From assembly GCF_003255815.1 (NCBI RefSeq), contig NC_037682.1, positions 41,352,474 through 41,416,473 on the forward strand: 64,000 nt of DNA. Direction: 5' to 3'. A model generated the notes under the pieces. It was given only the letters and a program-made list of their open reading frames with translations, was not told the origin of the DNA and searched no databases. Every line of letters starts with the position of its first letter. Within the stretch, counting starts at the first letter, position 1. This stretch comes from Theropithecus gelada. Lineage: Eukaryota > Chordata > Mammalia > Primates > Cercopithecidae. This document shows, in pieces, positions 11,406 to 22,939 of this stretch. The position numbers were made by a program, and so were the translations under genes.

Positions 11406-11920
11406 TAGTGTTATTAATTCAATGAACATTTATTGAGATCCAGTATTTACAGACATCATACTAAATAGTAGAGACACAAGTTTGACTAAGGTAGACTTTT
11501 ACTTCAACTTTAATCTATGGCAAAAGAGGCAGGGACTGTAAGTAGAAAGTTACCAGACACAATTAGAGTCCAAACAAAGGATTGTATAAGATGTCACTGA
11601 GGACAGAGTATAGGTGGCAACTAATTTTGCCTGAGAGACAAGGACAATTTCACAAAGAAACTGATCTTGTCAAGAGATTTTTTTCCATTAAGAGTGGAAA
11701 TTTCCTTGGAGGGAAGGGCAGAGGGCACATTCCAGACAGAATAACCAGAGTAGGCATGCGGAGACAAGAGAGCTGATAGAACATTTAGAGAATGCACCAT
11801 AATTTGATGCTGTTGGAGCATAAGTTTGTTCAAAAGAAATGGCATGGAGAAGCTAAGTTAAACGGGTACAATGTTGCAAAAGCCTTATAAGTCAGCCTAA
11901 GGAATATGGTGACCCATGCT
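11406..11920 (-). repeat. L2 remnant, antisense
   Basis: The plus strand shows the order typical of reversed L2 3' sequence: 'aatgaacatttattgag', then 'gggaagggcagagggcacattcc', then a short-motif run ending near 'ccttataagtcag'. Strongly diverged and non-coding; two frames here (11582-11776 plus, 11621-11845 minus) are chance. Confidence 0.55.
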
Positions 11921-12204
11921 AATATTTCCAGACAATCTTTTGGACATATTCTTTTATGTTTGTCCAGTGTCTGGCCCCATCCCTGCCTCTTTCCTTTTTC
12001 CTCATAAATTCATGGTTCTCTTTCCACTGCAATAATTTATTTCATAAAATAACTATAATTTTCTTTTGAAGAACCAATTCCCTCTAATATTCAATCAATA
12101 TAATTTTACTAGAGATGATTGCATCTTTTGGATTCAGGAATGAGAATGTAACTTACATCTACAAGGCTGTGTATTCCTTTCTGTGACTACAATGACTAGT
12201 TCAG

Positions 12205-12660
12205 GAATAGATGTTACTGTGAAAGGAAAATACATCTCAAGTTCCCAAACTCACTAAGCCAAAGGGGAAAAGTCAAGTTGGGAACTGGGTCACACAAACC
12301 TGCCTCCCATTGGTTCCTAAACAAGACAGCTACAAAGATAAAAAACTACATACCTCCCTCGTAATTTTCCCACAAGGGACTTTCTTGTGGGCCCCAAGAT
12401 ATTTACTCTAAAGCAGTCCTATTCAATTTCACCTGCAATGTAAATCAATAGCTTTATTCATAAGTGCAGGATAAAGGACAGAACTCAAAGTCATTCATCT
12501 GTTCACCTGAGACAAATGCATATCTGGTTACGTAAAAATGCAGATTCATGCCAGACAAAGTCATGAGTGGCTATTTACTCGCCCCCTACGTGAAAATTGT
12601 GTATTTAGTAAAAGGCTGATCAAAGACTCAAAAGAATGCAACCCTTTGTCTCTCATCTCC
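12205..12660 (+). mobile_element. ERV1-type LTR fragment
   Basis: The string of short blocks 'acatctcaagttcccaaac', 'aacctgcctcccattgg', 'atgcatatctggttac' and 'actcaaaagaatgcaacc' is shared with a MER4-group class I LTR as I remember it. There is an internal difference near 12350-12450. Exact family and ends are uncertain, and no internal retroviral sequence adjoins it. Confidence 0.5.
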
Positions 12661-13562
12661 CCACATATTTTTTAAATTTCTTTCTCTTCCCCCAATATTC
12701 ACCATTTCCCATTAAAATATTTAAGCTTTCAAAATCATCTTTGGATAAAGGCATTGACCTGCCTCCAGGGCATGTGGTCCTTAACTTTGGCAAAAAAAAC
12801 AAACAAAAAAACAAAAAAAAAAAAACCCGAAAATATTTGAGACTCACCTATGTTAATTCACTAAAAATACATCTCAGAAATATTGCCATAATGATTGAAA
12901 GAACTGCAGCCAGAGCATAATCTGAAACCAACATACCACTTAAATTCTCAGTTCATAAGGTAGTAAAAAAAAAAAAAAAAATCCCATTTTGCATTGTTTA
13001 ATTTGAATTGAGATTATTTCATTTGCAGCCAAAATATTTAGAAAAAAGCAACAATTTAATATGCTTATGTTTTATATGTGAGGTATGGTTATATTTTATA
13101 TCTAGATCACTGACATTTTGATGTCAGTTTATGGTAGAGATTGAAGTGAGAGAATGTAGGGAGAAAGGTCAGAAAGTTTGGCTTGAAAATCTATAGTAAA
13201 AGAAAAATGGTAAGACTCTAAATTAATGTAGGGATCCTTGAAATGGAGTCTGCAGGTCTTGACTATTTTATGCCATCTCGAATCACCAGGTCCAAGCTCA
13301 GAGCCTAACACATAGTGTGCGCCCAATATTTAGTTAATGAGTAGGAAAATTCAACATAGAAACACTGTTAAGAAGTGTGGGTTGTGGTGAAGGAAGAAGG
13401 GAAATTTAGCAAAATGTTTATATATCTAGCTAGAGCAAATGGCAGAATGGTAGTAGCATTACATAAACTAGGAGGAAATGATGAAGAGAAGCTAATAAAT
13501 ATCATGGGATTTAGATGCAGTAGTGGCAAATAAAAAAAAATCAGTTTTGCACATTTGGAGAT

Positions 13563-13915
13563 GTGATAGGCAGAATTTTGAAATGATCCCTAATATTGCC
13601 CTCTGGTGGATACAACCTACATAATCTATTCCCTTGGGTATAGGCAGGACCTGGACATCTGATAGGATGTTACTCTTTAGATTAGGTAACACTACACAGC
13701 AAACTGGAAGGGACTCTGAAAACGTAATGTACCAAATCGTCAGTTGATAATGAGTTAATCCAAAGAGACCTTATACTGTGGGGCCTAGCCTAACAAGATA
13801 ATGTAAAAGCCTGTGAAGAGGAATGGAGTTTTTGCAGAAGAGAGAGAAAGATTCCCTTACTGCCTTTGAAGAAGTAAGCTACTGTGCAGTGAGAAAGCCA
13901 TGTTACTATATATCG
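13563..13915 (+). mobile_element. MLT1-type (MaLR) LTR, right end lost
   Basis: Starts 'tgataggcagaattttg' and continues through 'tagattaggtaacactac', 'aaagagaccttatactg' and 'tgcagaagagagagaaag', the order of an MLT1 LTR. The usual end ('...taataca') is not seen. Confidence 0.6.
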
Positions 13916-14129
13916 AGTAATTTCTATGGACCAGGCTCTGAGCTTGAACTTGAAGAGTCAAGAAAGAATAAAATAGGCCAGCCTCCATTTCTAAGATCAG
14001 TTAATGAAACTAAGCCCTTATTATCATTTTCCTAAGTACTGCATTTTCATAATATTTATTTCATGTAAATTTTCATCTTTTATTGTATAAAGTAATTACT
14101 AAAAAATATTAAATTTACTACTAAAATTT

Positions 14130-14229
14130 GAGTCCCCTGAGGTTAATATTTGTGCTTCCTTCCTCTTGGTATCCCTCAGAGTTCCTAAGAAAGTCATAGG
14201 ACTTTGAACATACTCAGTAAATATTCGTT
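14130..14229 (+). repeat. Possible L2 3'-end remnant
   Basis: It ends 'actcagtaaatattcg', like the L2 tail motif. The twin-primed L1 at 14246 has landed at its end. Confidence 0.4.
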
Positions 14230-15380
14230 AAAGAATGAAACTTAGTATGTTCTTCCATTTGTTTGTGTCCTCTTTTATTTCACTGAGCAGTGGTTTGTAG
14301 TTCTCCTTGAAGAGGTCCTTTACATCCCTTGTAAGTTGGATTCCTAGGTATTTTATTCTCTTTGAAGCAATTGTGAATGGAAGTTCATTCCTGATTTGGT
14401 TCTCTGTTTGTCTGTTACTGGTGTATACGAATGCTTGTGATTTTTGCACATTAATTTTGTATCCTGAGACTTTGCTGAAGTTGCTTATCAGCTTAAGGAG
14501 ATTTTGGGCTGAGACAATGGGATTTTCTAAATATACAATCATGTCATCTGCAAAGAGGGACAATTTGACTTTTTCTTTTCCTAACTGAATACCCTTGATT
14601 TCTTTATCTTGCCTGATTGCCCTAGCCAGAACTTCCAGCACTATGTTGAATAGGAGTGGTGAGAGAGGGCATCCCTATCTTGTGCCAGTTTTCCAAAGTA
14701 ATTTTTCCAATTTTTGCCCATTCAGTATGATATTGGCTGTGGGTTTCTCATAAATAGCTCTTATTATTTTCAGGTATGTTCCATCAATACCGAATTTATT
14801 GAGCGTTTTTAGCATGAAGGGCTGTTGAATTTTGTCAAAAGCCTTTTCTGCATCTATTGAGATAATCATGTGGTTCTTGTCTTTGGTTCTGTTTACATGC
14901 TGGATTATGTTTATTGATTTGCGAATGTTGAACCAGCCTTGCATCCCAGGGATGAAGCCCACTTGATCATGGTGGATAAGCTTTTTGATGTGCTGCTGAA
15001 TCTGATTTGCCAGTATTTTATTGAGGATTTTTGCATCGATGTTCATCAGGGATATTGGTCTAAAATTCTCTTTTTTTGTTGTGTCTCTGCCAGGCTTTGG
15101 TATCAGGATGATGTTGGCCTCATAAAATGAGTTAGGGAGGATTCCCTCTTTTTCTATTGATTGGAATCTCACACCAGTTAGAATGGCGATCATTAAAAAG
15201 TCAGGAAACAACAGGTGCTGAAGAGGATGTGGAGAAATAGGAACACTTTTACACTGTTGGTGGGATTGTAAACTAGTTCAACCATTATGGAAAACAGTAT
15301 GGTGATTCCTCAAGGATCTAGAACTAGATGTACCATATGACCCAGCCATCCCATTACTGGGTATATACCCAAAGGATTCT

Positions 15381-15683
15381 TTTTTTTTTTTTTTTTTTTT
15401 TTTGAGACAGAGTCTCGCTCTGTCGCCCAGGCTGGAGTGCAGTGGCCAGATCTCAGCCCACTGCAAGCTCCGCCTCCTGGGTTCCCGCTATTCTCCTGCC
15501 TCAGCCTCCCGAGTAGCTGGGACCACAGGCACCGCCACCTCACCTGGCTAATTTTTTGTGTTTTTAGTAGAGACGGGGTTTCGCCGTGTTAGCCAGGATG
15601 TTCTCGATCTCCTGACCTTGTGATCCGCCCATCTCGGCCTCCCAAAGTGCTGGGATTACAGGCTTGAGCCACCGCGCCCGGCC
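15381..15683 (-). mobile_element. AluY (Old World monkey type)
   Basis: A full-length antisense Alu with its T-run at the left and the intact head (complement of ggccgggcgcggtggctcaag) at the right. A perfect 17-bp TSD (tatacccaaaggattct) lies at 15364-15380 and 15684-15700. CpGs are largely preserved, so it is young. It carries the right-arm variant reading 'agatctggccactgc' on its own strand. Confidence 0.95.
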
Positions 15684-16082
15684 TATACCCAAAGGATTCT
15701 AAATCATGCTGCTATAAAGACACATGCACACATATGTTTATTGCGGCACTATTCACAATAGCAAAGACTTGGAATCAACCCAAATGTCCATCAGTGACAG
15801 ACTGGATTAAGAAAATGTGGTACATATACACCATGGAATACTATGCAGCCATAAAAAAGGATGAGTTTGTGTCCTTTGTAGGGACATGGATGCAGCTGGA
15901 AACCATCATTCTTAGCAAACTATCACAAGAACAGAAAACCAAACACCGCATGTTCTCACTCATAGGTGGGAACTGAACAATGAGATCACTTGGACTCAGG
16001 AAGGGGAACATCACACACCGGGGCCTATCATGGGGAGGGGGGTGGGGGGAGGGATTGCATTGGGAGTTATACCTGATGTAAA

Positions 16083-16118
16083 TGACGAGTTGATGGGTGC
16101 TGACGAGTTGATGGGTGC
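16083..16118 (+). repeat. 18-bp tandem duplication within the L1 3'UTR
   Basis: 'tgacgagttgatgggtgc' occurs twice in direct succession, where an L1PA 3'UTR normally has a single copy. Confidence 0.9.
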
Positions 16119-16299
16119 AGCACAGCAACATGGCACAAGTATACATATGTAACAAACCTGCACGTTATGCACATGTACCCTAGAACTTAAAGTATAATAA
16201 TAATAAAAAATAAATTAAAAAAAAAAAGAATGAAACTTAGAAATTTGAAATTGTCTGAGTTTTAATAAACATCTTTGAGAGAAATATACTTAACCAATT

Positions 16300-16732
16300 G
16301 TATTATTCTACTCTCACATTGCTACAGAGAAGTACCTGAGACTGGGTAATTTATAAAGAAAAGAAGTTTAATTGGCTCACTGTTCCATAGGCTGTACAGC
16401 AAGCATGGTGCTGGCATCTGTTCAGCTTCTGTGGGGGCCTCAGAAAACTTACAATTATGGCGGAAGTCAAAGGAAGAGCAGGCATGTCACATGGTTGAAG
16501 CCAGGAGCAAGAGAGGGGAAGGAGGTGCTACATGTGCTACACACCTTTAAATGACCAGACCTCATGAAAACTCACTCCCTGTCACAAGGACAGTACCAAG
16601 GGAGTTGATACTAAACTATTCATGAGGAACCACCCCCATGATAAAATCACCCCCCACCAGGCCCCACCTTCAACACCAGGGATTACATTTCAGTATGAGA
16701 TTTAGGCAGGGACACACATTCAAACTATATCA
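16300..16732 (-). mobile_element. Solo MST/THE1-type (MaLR) LTR
   Basis: Starts 'tgtattattctactctc' and ends 'aaactatatca', the reversed ends of a TG...CA LTR. The reversed sequence includes 'acccagtctcaggtac' and 'tcaaccatgtgacatgcc', typical of MST LTRs. A 5-bp target duplication (ccaat) lies at 16295-16299 and 16733-16737. No internal sequence is present, so this is a solo LTR made by recombination. Confidence 0.85.
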
Positions 16733-16737
16733 CCAAT

Positions 16738-17264
16738 TATATATACACACAGTCACAAAGATATGTATATGTATGTATGTATCACACTTCACACTTCTAT
16801 GTTCAGGCTTCCAAATTCATCTGGGATATAAATACTTCTCACTACCTTAAGCAACTGCTCCTGCTGCCTAATGCATATTTTGTCAACACTCACTTCTGCA
16901 TGCCAAAAGTTACTTAATGTGAACAACATGAATCTCTATCTGGGAATGTTTTATCTTCTCTAGGAGCATTCTTGACCAGCAGGAGAGTAAGTTAGACATG
17001 TTTCCTCAAGCAACTTTCAACCACTGATTGATAGAAAATGGAAAGAAGTATTTCCTTGCTTCCTCCCCTTTGGCTGGAATTACTCTGAAAAATGGTCTAC
17101 ACTCTCTCCCAGAGGTCTGCAGAGGACTGGTATCAAATGCCCATAGGCAAGGGTCACTTGTTAGATGATGCATTCTATATTGACTTCCACCCTTTCTTAT
17201 CTATTCTAATCCCCTATCTGTGTTTTCCTTCTACTTGCCCTGCTACTTGCCTCAAAATTTGCTT
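16738..17264. other. Unassigned stretch with a short (GTAT)n run
   Basis: A (GTAT)-type run lies at about 16764-16782. The rest was not recognised. Confidence 0.35.
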
Positions 17265-18650
17265 TCAGTGAAACACAAAGAATCCACCTCTTCTACTTCA
17301 AATCATGTCACTGCTCTGATCAAAAGGTAACAATGACCTCTCACTTACTAATATTAAAAGACCTGGAAGACCTTATATGATCTTACTCTCAGTATCTTCT
17401 ATGACCTTTATCCCTTCTCTTCTCTCTTTCGTTTACTTTGCTATAACTGCATTACCACACTTGCTCTTCTTCCAACATAGCAGGTTACATTCTTCCCCAA
17501 AGCAATTCAGCTAAGTATTTTGTACTTGCTATTTCTATCCTCTGAAATATTTTCCCATTTATATCTACATGGTTCTTTTTCTTGCCTATTTTATGTTTTA
17601 TGAAAATGTTATCCTCTCATATCAAAATTACAGTTTTCTGATTTAGGTGTTCCCGTGGTGCTTGCCATCTTTGAACCTGCTTCAAAATGTATGTCGCCAG
17701 GGCTCTCTCCAATTCCAGAACCAAATACTCATCTTTTTTACTTTTCCATGTGGATGTCTAATAGACATTTCAACTCACCATGTCCCAAAACTGAACTGCT
17801 AATCATCCAAACCTATTTTAGCAACTCAGTGGATGTCAATTTTATACTTACATTTCCTCAATTACTCACATCAAAACCTGTAAGTCAACCTTACTTCTCC
17901 TTTTTTTGTTAAAAACCAGGTCCCGTCTAAAAAAATAAATTTGCTAATTCTTTAAAATATATTCAGAAATACAAAACTTATCAGCACATCCAGCATGCAT
18001 GAACCAACAGTTTAAGCTACCATATTCTCTCACCTGGATTTTGCTATAACCTCTCTCCGTTTTTTGTTAGTTTTTGCTTCCACTGTCAAAAGAGAACAGC
18101 CAGAGTGATGACTTTAAGACATTAAGTCCAGGACTGTTTCATTCTACTTCCCAAAGATCTTCAATGTCTCTTACTTTTATTCACAAAGCCCTAGAAATAG
18201 CTCACAAGATCTGATGTTACCAGAATTTTCATTATCCTTTTTAACACTTTAGCATATTTGGTCTAACTGCTACCACTTCGTAGAATACTCTACCATTAAG
18301 TATTTGTTTGACAAAATCCCTCACATTCTTTGAGTAATATCCACTGTGTCTACCATATCCATTTCTGCAAAATGTGCTTACACTTAGCAATGCCAATCCA
18401 CCTAAGCCCCCTCACCTTGTTCTCTACGATTTTTAAAGAATCTTTTCTTTTGTAGAGGACTTATTATATTTTAACAATTATTATAATTTTCTTTTTAACT
18501 TTTTAAAATTTTTCTCCTCTCTCATGGAATATAAAATCTACATAAAATTTAGAAAGTTTATTTTATTCTTTGAGGTATTTCAAGTAAGTAGAACAGTGGT
18601 TGGTACATGGAGGGAGTAAAAAAAGACATAATGAATAAATAACTTTGTTA
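17265..18650 (+). repeat. L2 LINE remnants, two successive copies
   Basis: About 17265-17640 and about 17700-18650 both follow L2 3' sequence. 'tcatgtcactgctctgatc' at about 17305 and the 'aacagccagagtgatgac' block at about 18097 mark the same L2 neighbourhood, and the second copy runs on to an L2-like end ('tggtacatggagggagt'). Strongly diverged; an 85-codon frame at 17655-17912 falls inside and is not a gene. Confidence 0.6.
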
Positions 18651-18679
18651 TACTTCATGTGTTCATTTTGTTTAGTGTT

Positions 18680-18910
18680 TGTCTCCTCCTATGAAGCCTG
18701 ACACATCACATAATACATACATTATAGTCTGTGAGAATGAGGTCCCCAGTAAGGATATATACATAGACTCTGATGTCTGGCATAATATAAACTACAAAAA
18801 GATAAAGATTATTATCCATTCTGTTACCTGCTGCATTTTCAAGCCCTACAAAAATACCTGATATATAGTGAGCATTCAATAAATTATTGTTTATTAAATG
18901 AATGAATAAG
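18680..18910 (+). repeat. Possible L2 3'-end remnant
   Basis: It ends 'gagcattcaataaattattg' and 'aaatgaatgaataag', the tail motif seen in L2 ends. The body is too diverged to assign. Confidence 0.4.
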
Positions 18911-19453
18911 TTCATCCATTATAAAATATTAGAAGAATAAAATTGGATGGAGGTTGATGGCTTACACTTTTCAAATGTAGGGCTTCTCGACAGTAGCCCA
19001 GTGAATGAGATATTTGTCTGTTTTCTGATAAAAATAGACAAGATCAATAAAGAACTTAGTGAATATGATTCAGTTGAAAGAGTAACATAAAAAAAATCAA
19101 GCTATAAATGTTATTTCTGTACATTCAGATATTTCTAAACTATACTCCATCACCTTTAATAGCCATAGGGGAAGGTGAAAGACAAGGAAATAGCAAAGAT
19201 ATAAAACACCTGTTGCTGTGTACAGGAGGGGAATTAGAATAAGAGAGATTCCATGAGTCAGGTACACAAGAAACAGGATGAAATAATATTTATTATATGC
19301 CTACCCTCTGATACAATCTAGCATATGCGAAAGAAGCCTGTGGATAAGATTGACACACTTTGATATCATCTACAAAACTAAGGAATAAATGTATGGAAAC
19401 TTAGAAATGACAAGAAGGCATTTCTATAAAAGAAAATGAATACAATATACAAT

Positions 19454-19458
<5 letters not shown>
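18911..19458. other. Unassigned stretch
   Basis: AT-rich; no repeat, gene or motif was recognised. Confidence 0.35.

Positions 19459-19498
<40 letters not shown>
19459..19498. repeat. (CA)n microsatellite
   Basis: About 19 to 20 uninterrupted CA units. Confidence 0.97.
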
Positions 19499-19499
19499 A

Positions 19500-19925
19500 C
19501 TCTCAACTCTTGGAGAAGTCCTGTACTGAATAGGACTGTTGCAGCAGGGTGGTTATGGAACTTTTGCTTTCTGTTCTTTCTTATTTGTGAGCAGATTTTA
19601 TTCTGCAAATAACAGTAACAGAGGTGACAGACACCATTTCATTCATCAGTTTGAGGCTGGGAAAGACTTTTGGCTGACAGCTTCCAATTCAGCACCATTG
19701 ATTGACTAGAGCTAATGCTGCCCACATTAATTTCTCCCAAATACCCAATTTGTTCTTCAGTTGCAAAAATTTTAAGGCTTTGGCATCAGTGAGGTACCAG
19801 CTTCTTTTTCAGCTGTGATTGGGTTCATGAGACTTCCAATGTTATTGATGCTTCAACTTACCACTTTTTGCTTAATTACTAAACATCACCTTTATGGGAA
19901 AATTTCTAACATTTCCAAATTAATG
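19500..19925. other. Unassigned, lower-AT unique-looking stretch
   Basis: No known repeat or open frame was recognised. It looks like single-copy sequence and would be a natural place to look for a conserved non-coding element. Confidence 0.3.
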
Positions 19926-19929
19926 GAAG

Positions 19930-20110
19930 GAACAAAGCCTACTTAGGGTCATAGAAGACAGAGCAGACAATGACCCTGCTCTAATTGAATTGACTTATTG
20001 GTTGCTGGAGACAGGCAGTAAATAATAAATTGGTAAGAAAGTAGATTGTATTGTATGGTAGAAGGTGATAAGTACTATGGAAAAATCAAGAAGTAAGGAG
20101 TATTACAGAT
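19930..20110 (-). repeat. Possible L2 remnant, antisense
   Basis: 'cagacaatgaccctgctc' followed by 'aggcagtaaataataaattg' matches the usual reversed L2 pattern. Diverged. Confidence 0.4.
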
Positions 20111-20789
20111 GTATTGATAGGTAGTAGGCATTTTGCAGAATTAAATTGGGTAGTTCTCTTAAATCAAGTTCTCCAGAAGCCAATCCTGAAGTTAGGATTA
20201 GTATGCAAATGATTTTTTAAAAGTAATTTGAAGAGAAAATGGTAATAGATTGGGGTAAGCAGTATAAGAATAAGAAAGAAAACACAGTTGCATTTTCAAG
20301 AAAATTCTTGGCTTCAACTGATACTGCAGAGGAGCTCTGGAGTGTATGTCAGGGGCTAGGCTACCATATTCCCAAATCAGGCAGTGTTTGCCTAAGAGTT
20401 ACCCTGGTAGAAGTAAGGTGGGAGTAAACTCCCAGTCACTTCTGGGTCTCTGAAAACAGCAAAGCAGCTCCACTAGTGTGAGAAAAACCCTCCGAAGAGA
20501 GTCAAAGATACAAATATTAAAAGGAAACCTAGGAAAGGGGAACAAGGACATGGTAAAATAGGTATGAGGGAATCTGGACAGTACAACATTTGTACCTGTT
20601 ATAATAGTCCTGGTAGGTTTCATTGGCAAGGTAGATTTGGGCAGAACCCTGAAAGTGAGGGAGTTAGCTAACCAGATGCGAAACAGCAGAGAATTTCAGT
20701 GGGTAAGAAGAGTTAACCAAAGGCCATGTCATGAATTAAGTAAATCCACAAATTCTGTAACTTCTTTCAAAAGCTGGACCTAAATTTTC

Positions 20790-21247
20790 TCTTTAGTTGG
20801 ACTGAACTTGTAATTTGCTTCTAATCAGATGATATAGAAGTGATGACATGTGACATATAAAACTAGTTAATATGAATCACTGAGGCTGAATCTTGGTCTG
20901 TCTCTCTTAGGTTGCTCACTCTGAAAGCAGCTAGTTGCCATGTCATGGGGATGTATCAAAAAGCCCTTGGAAGAGACTCCATAGTGAGAAACAGAGGCCT
21001 CTTGCCTACAGTCATGATAATGAGCCATTTTGAGATGAATTCTCCTGCCAAACTAGTCAAGCTTTCAGATGACTGCAGCTCTGGCCAAATATCTTGACCA
21101 GAAAATCATAAAAAACCCTGAGCTAGAACCACCCATCTAAGTCAATCTCAGGTTTTCGACCAACAGAATCTATAAGATTATGTGAATTTCTTGTTTTAAG
21201 CCATAGAGTTTGGGGGTAATTGTTATGAAAAATAGACAAATAATACA
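20790..21247 (+). mobile_element. MaLR/ERVL-type LTR
   Basis: The right half reads 'tcagatgactgcagctctg', then 'ttgttttaagccatagag', and ends 'aataataca', the pattern of MLT1-family LTR ends. The left edge is approximate. A 61-codon frame at 20912-21097 falls inside and is not a gene. Confidence 0.6.
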
Positions 21248-22550
21248 GGCCCTACTGGGAGACATACCTAGCATGTTCTAGAATCATCAAGAGAGCTAAT
21301 TTGAGGCAATTTTAAAGCCAGATCAGCGCCACTTAGCTATGTGGCTTAAAGCAGATTTTTAAAAAACTTGATCACATCTGCCAAGTCAATTTTTCCATAT
21401 AAGTAACATAGTCACAGGTTGCAGGGGACCTGAATATCTTTTCGGGGACAATTATTCAACTTACCATGGTTGTTAATGTTTATTGACACAAGACAGGACT
21501 TGCAAAATTAAGGTTTGGGAAAGCTATTTTCTGCAAAGGAGGCAATTGAGTTTCCTTTGCAATTTTTCTTTTTTTTTAAAAATACACAACCTCTTGAAAA
21601 CATATGGCATTAAGGTTCACTAGAATCTGAGAAGGACGAAAAGGCCTCAGCAAGCATGTTGTTAATTTCCTTAGAGAAAAATAGCAAAGAGGATCAGGTT
21701 TGAACGCTTGAGCTCTGTGAAGCTTATTTTTATTTTTTCTCTGTTTCACCTCTAGTGACTAAAATAGCTACCTATTCCAAAGGCTGCCAGTCAGTAGGTG
21801 GAATGAAACTGTAAAAATTTATATTTTATTTATGTTAGCAAAATGTCCAAAAGATTCAACCCAAGGGGATCATGTGTGGAGGGCTGAGGTGAGGGAGGCT
21901 AAGTTGCGGCCCTGAGATGTGGGAAAGGAGCCATGGGCACAGTGTGGCTATTGAAAAATGTCCCAATGTCATAGCAGACGTTTTGAAAGAGGAGAGGAAG
22001 TTGAAAAGAGAAAGGTGTGGCAGACACTCTGAGGAGAGATAGGAGAAAGAATATATGTAACTTTGATAAATCCATGCGATGTTAGAATATCATTTTATAT
22101 GTGGGAAACATAAAAATGTATTATTGTTCTAATGCAAATTCTAAAAGGCACAGCTCAGGGAAATTTTTATGAGATGAGAATTAGGGGTTTAGAAAAAGGT
22201 TGAGAAACACTTCTCTAGAGAATGTTGATGCTTAATCAATTGATTAATTCAGAAATAAGTAATTTCGTGAAAATCTGCTATGCTTGATTACATTTTTCTT
22301 CTCTTAATTTTTCAATATATTAGGAAAGTTATAATACGTCATTCAAAATAAAACAGCATTGCTCCACAGAGTCTTTGTGACAAGTGCAGTGCAAAATGTT
22401 TTCGTGTTAGAGAACAGCATTAAGATGGAAAAAAGGCATAAGTGCATATCATGCAGCTTGCACTTAACATACTACATGTTGATTATATGAATGTAGTCAG
22501 TTAAAGGAATAAGAAAAGAAATTGTTTATACACTTTTAAGATACCTATCT
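21248..22550. other. Unassigned stretch with one possible repeat end
   Basis: About 21375-21470 ('tctgccaagtcaatttttcc' to 'gggacaattattcaactta') resembles the end of a common interspersed repeat I cannot name. The rest was not recognised. Confidence 0.35.
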
Positions 22551-22554
22551 AAGG

Positions 22555-22920
22555 CAGGTTTACTGAAGTATAAATTATATAGGTGACATTTAGCTCTTCT
22601 AGGAGCGCAGTGCTATGAATCTGGTAAAATATGTGCAGCTATGTAAACACTATGACAGAAAAGTCATAGCATATTTCCACCGTCACCTAAGGAGTTCCCT
22701 CATGCCCCTTTGTAATCAACCTACTCCTTTCCCCTCTACTCCTAGAAGCTGCGGATCTGTTTTATGCTCCAATGTTTCAACGTTTTCTAGAATGTCCTAT
22801 AAATAAAATCATCTAGCATACAACTTTTGAGTCTTATTTCTTTTACTTAAATAATGCTTTTACTATGAAACATGTTATTATGTAACAGTTTATTTTTATT
22901 GTTAAGTAGTATTCTATCTT
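22555..22920 (-). repeat. Old L1 3'UTR, antisense (copy 1 of 2)
   Basis: The plus strand runs through 'aaggagttccctcatgcccc', 'ctagaatgtcctataaat' and 'gaatcatctagc'-like blocks, which is the reversed old-L1 3' region. Same L1 part as 175-405. Truncated before the 5' half. Confidence 0.7.
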
Positions 22921-22939
22921 AAGTTTAGTAAAGCTTTGC

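Larger units (their letters stand above)
14246..16224 (+). mobile_element. 5'-inverted (twin-primed) L1PA element
   Basis: An exact 16-bp TSD (aaagaatgaaacttag) lies at 14230-14245 and 16225-16240. Between the copies, 14246 to about 15166 is L1 ORF2 in reverse, and about 15167-16224 is the ORF2 end plus 3'UTR and A-rich tail in forward orientation. The inverted part still encodes reverse-transcriptase pieces on the minus strand (frames 15211-14675 and 14641-14228), including the FADD catalytic motif at 14554-14543. The junction at 15166-15168 shares 2-3 bases. This is the classical product of two L1 priming events on one target. An AluY has since inserted at 15381. It cannot mobilise. L1PA5-7-like by eye. 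Confidence 0.93.

Noticed and set aside
14228..15211. Host reverse-transcriptase-like gene on the minus strand
   Set aside because: It is the inverted part of a truncated L1 ORF2, bounded by the element's target duplication.
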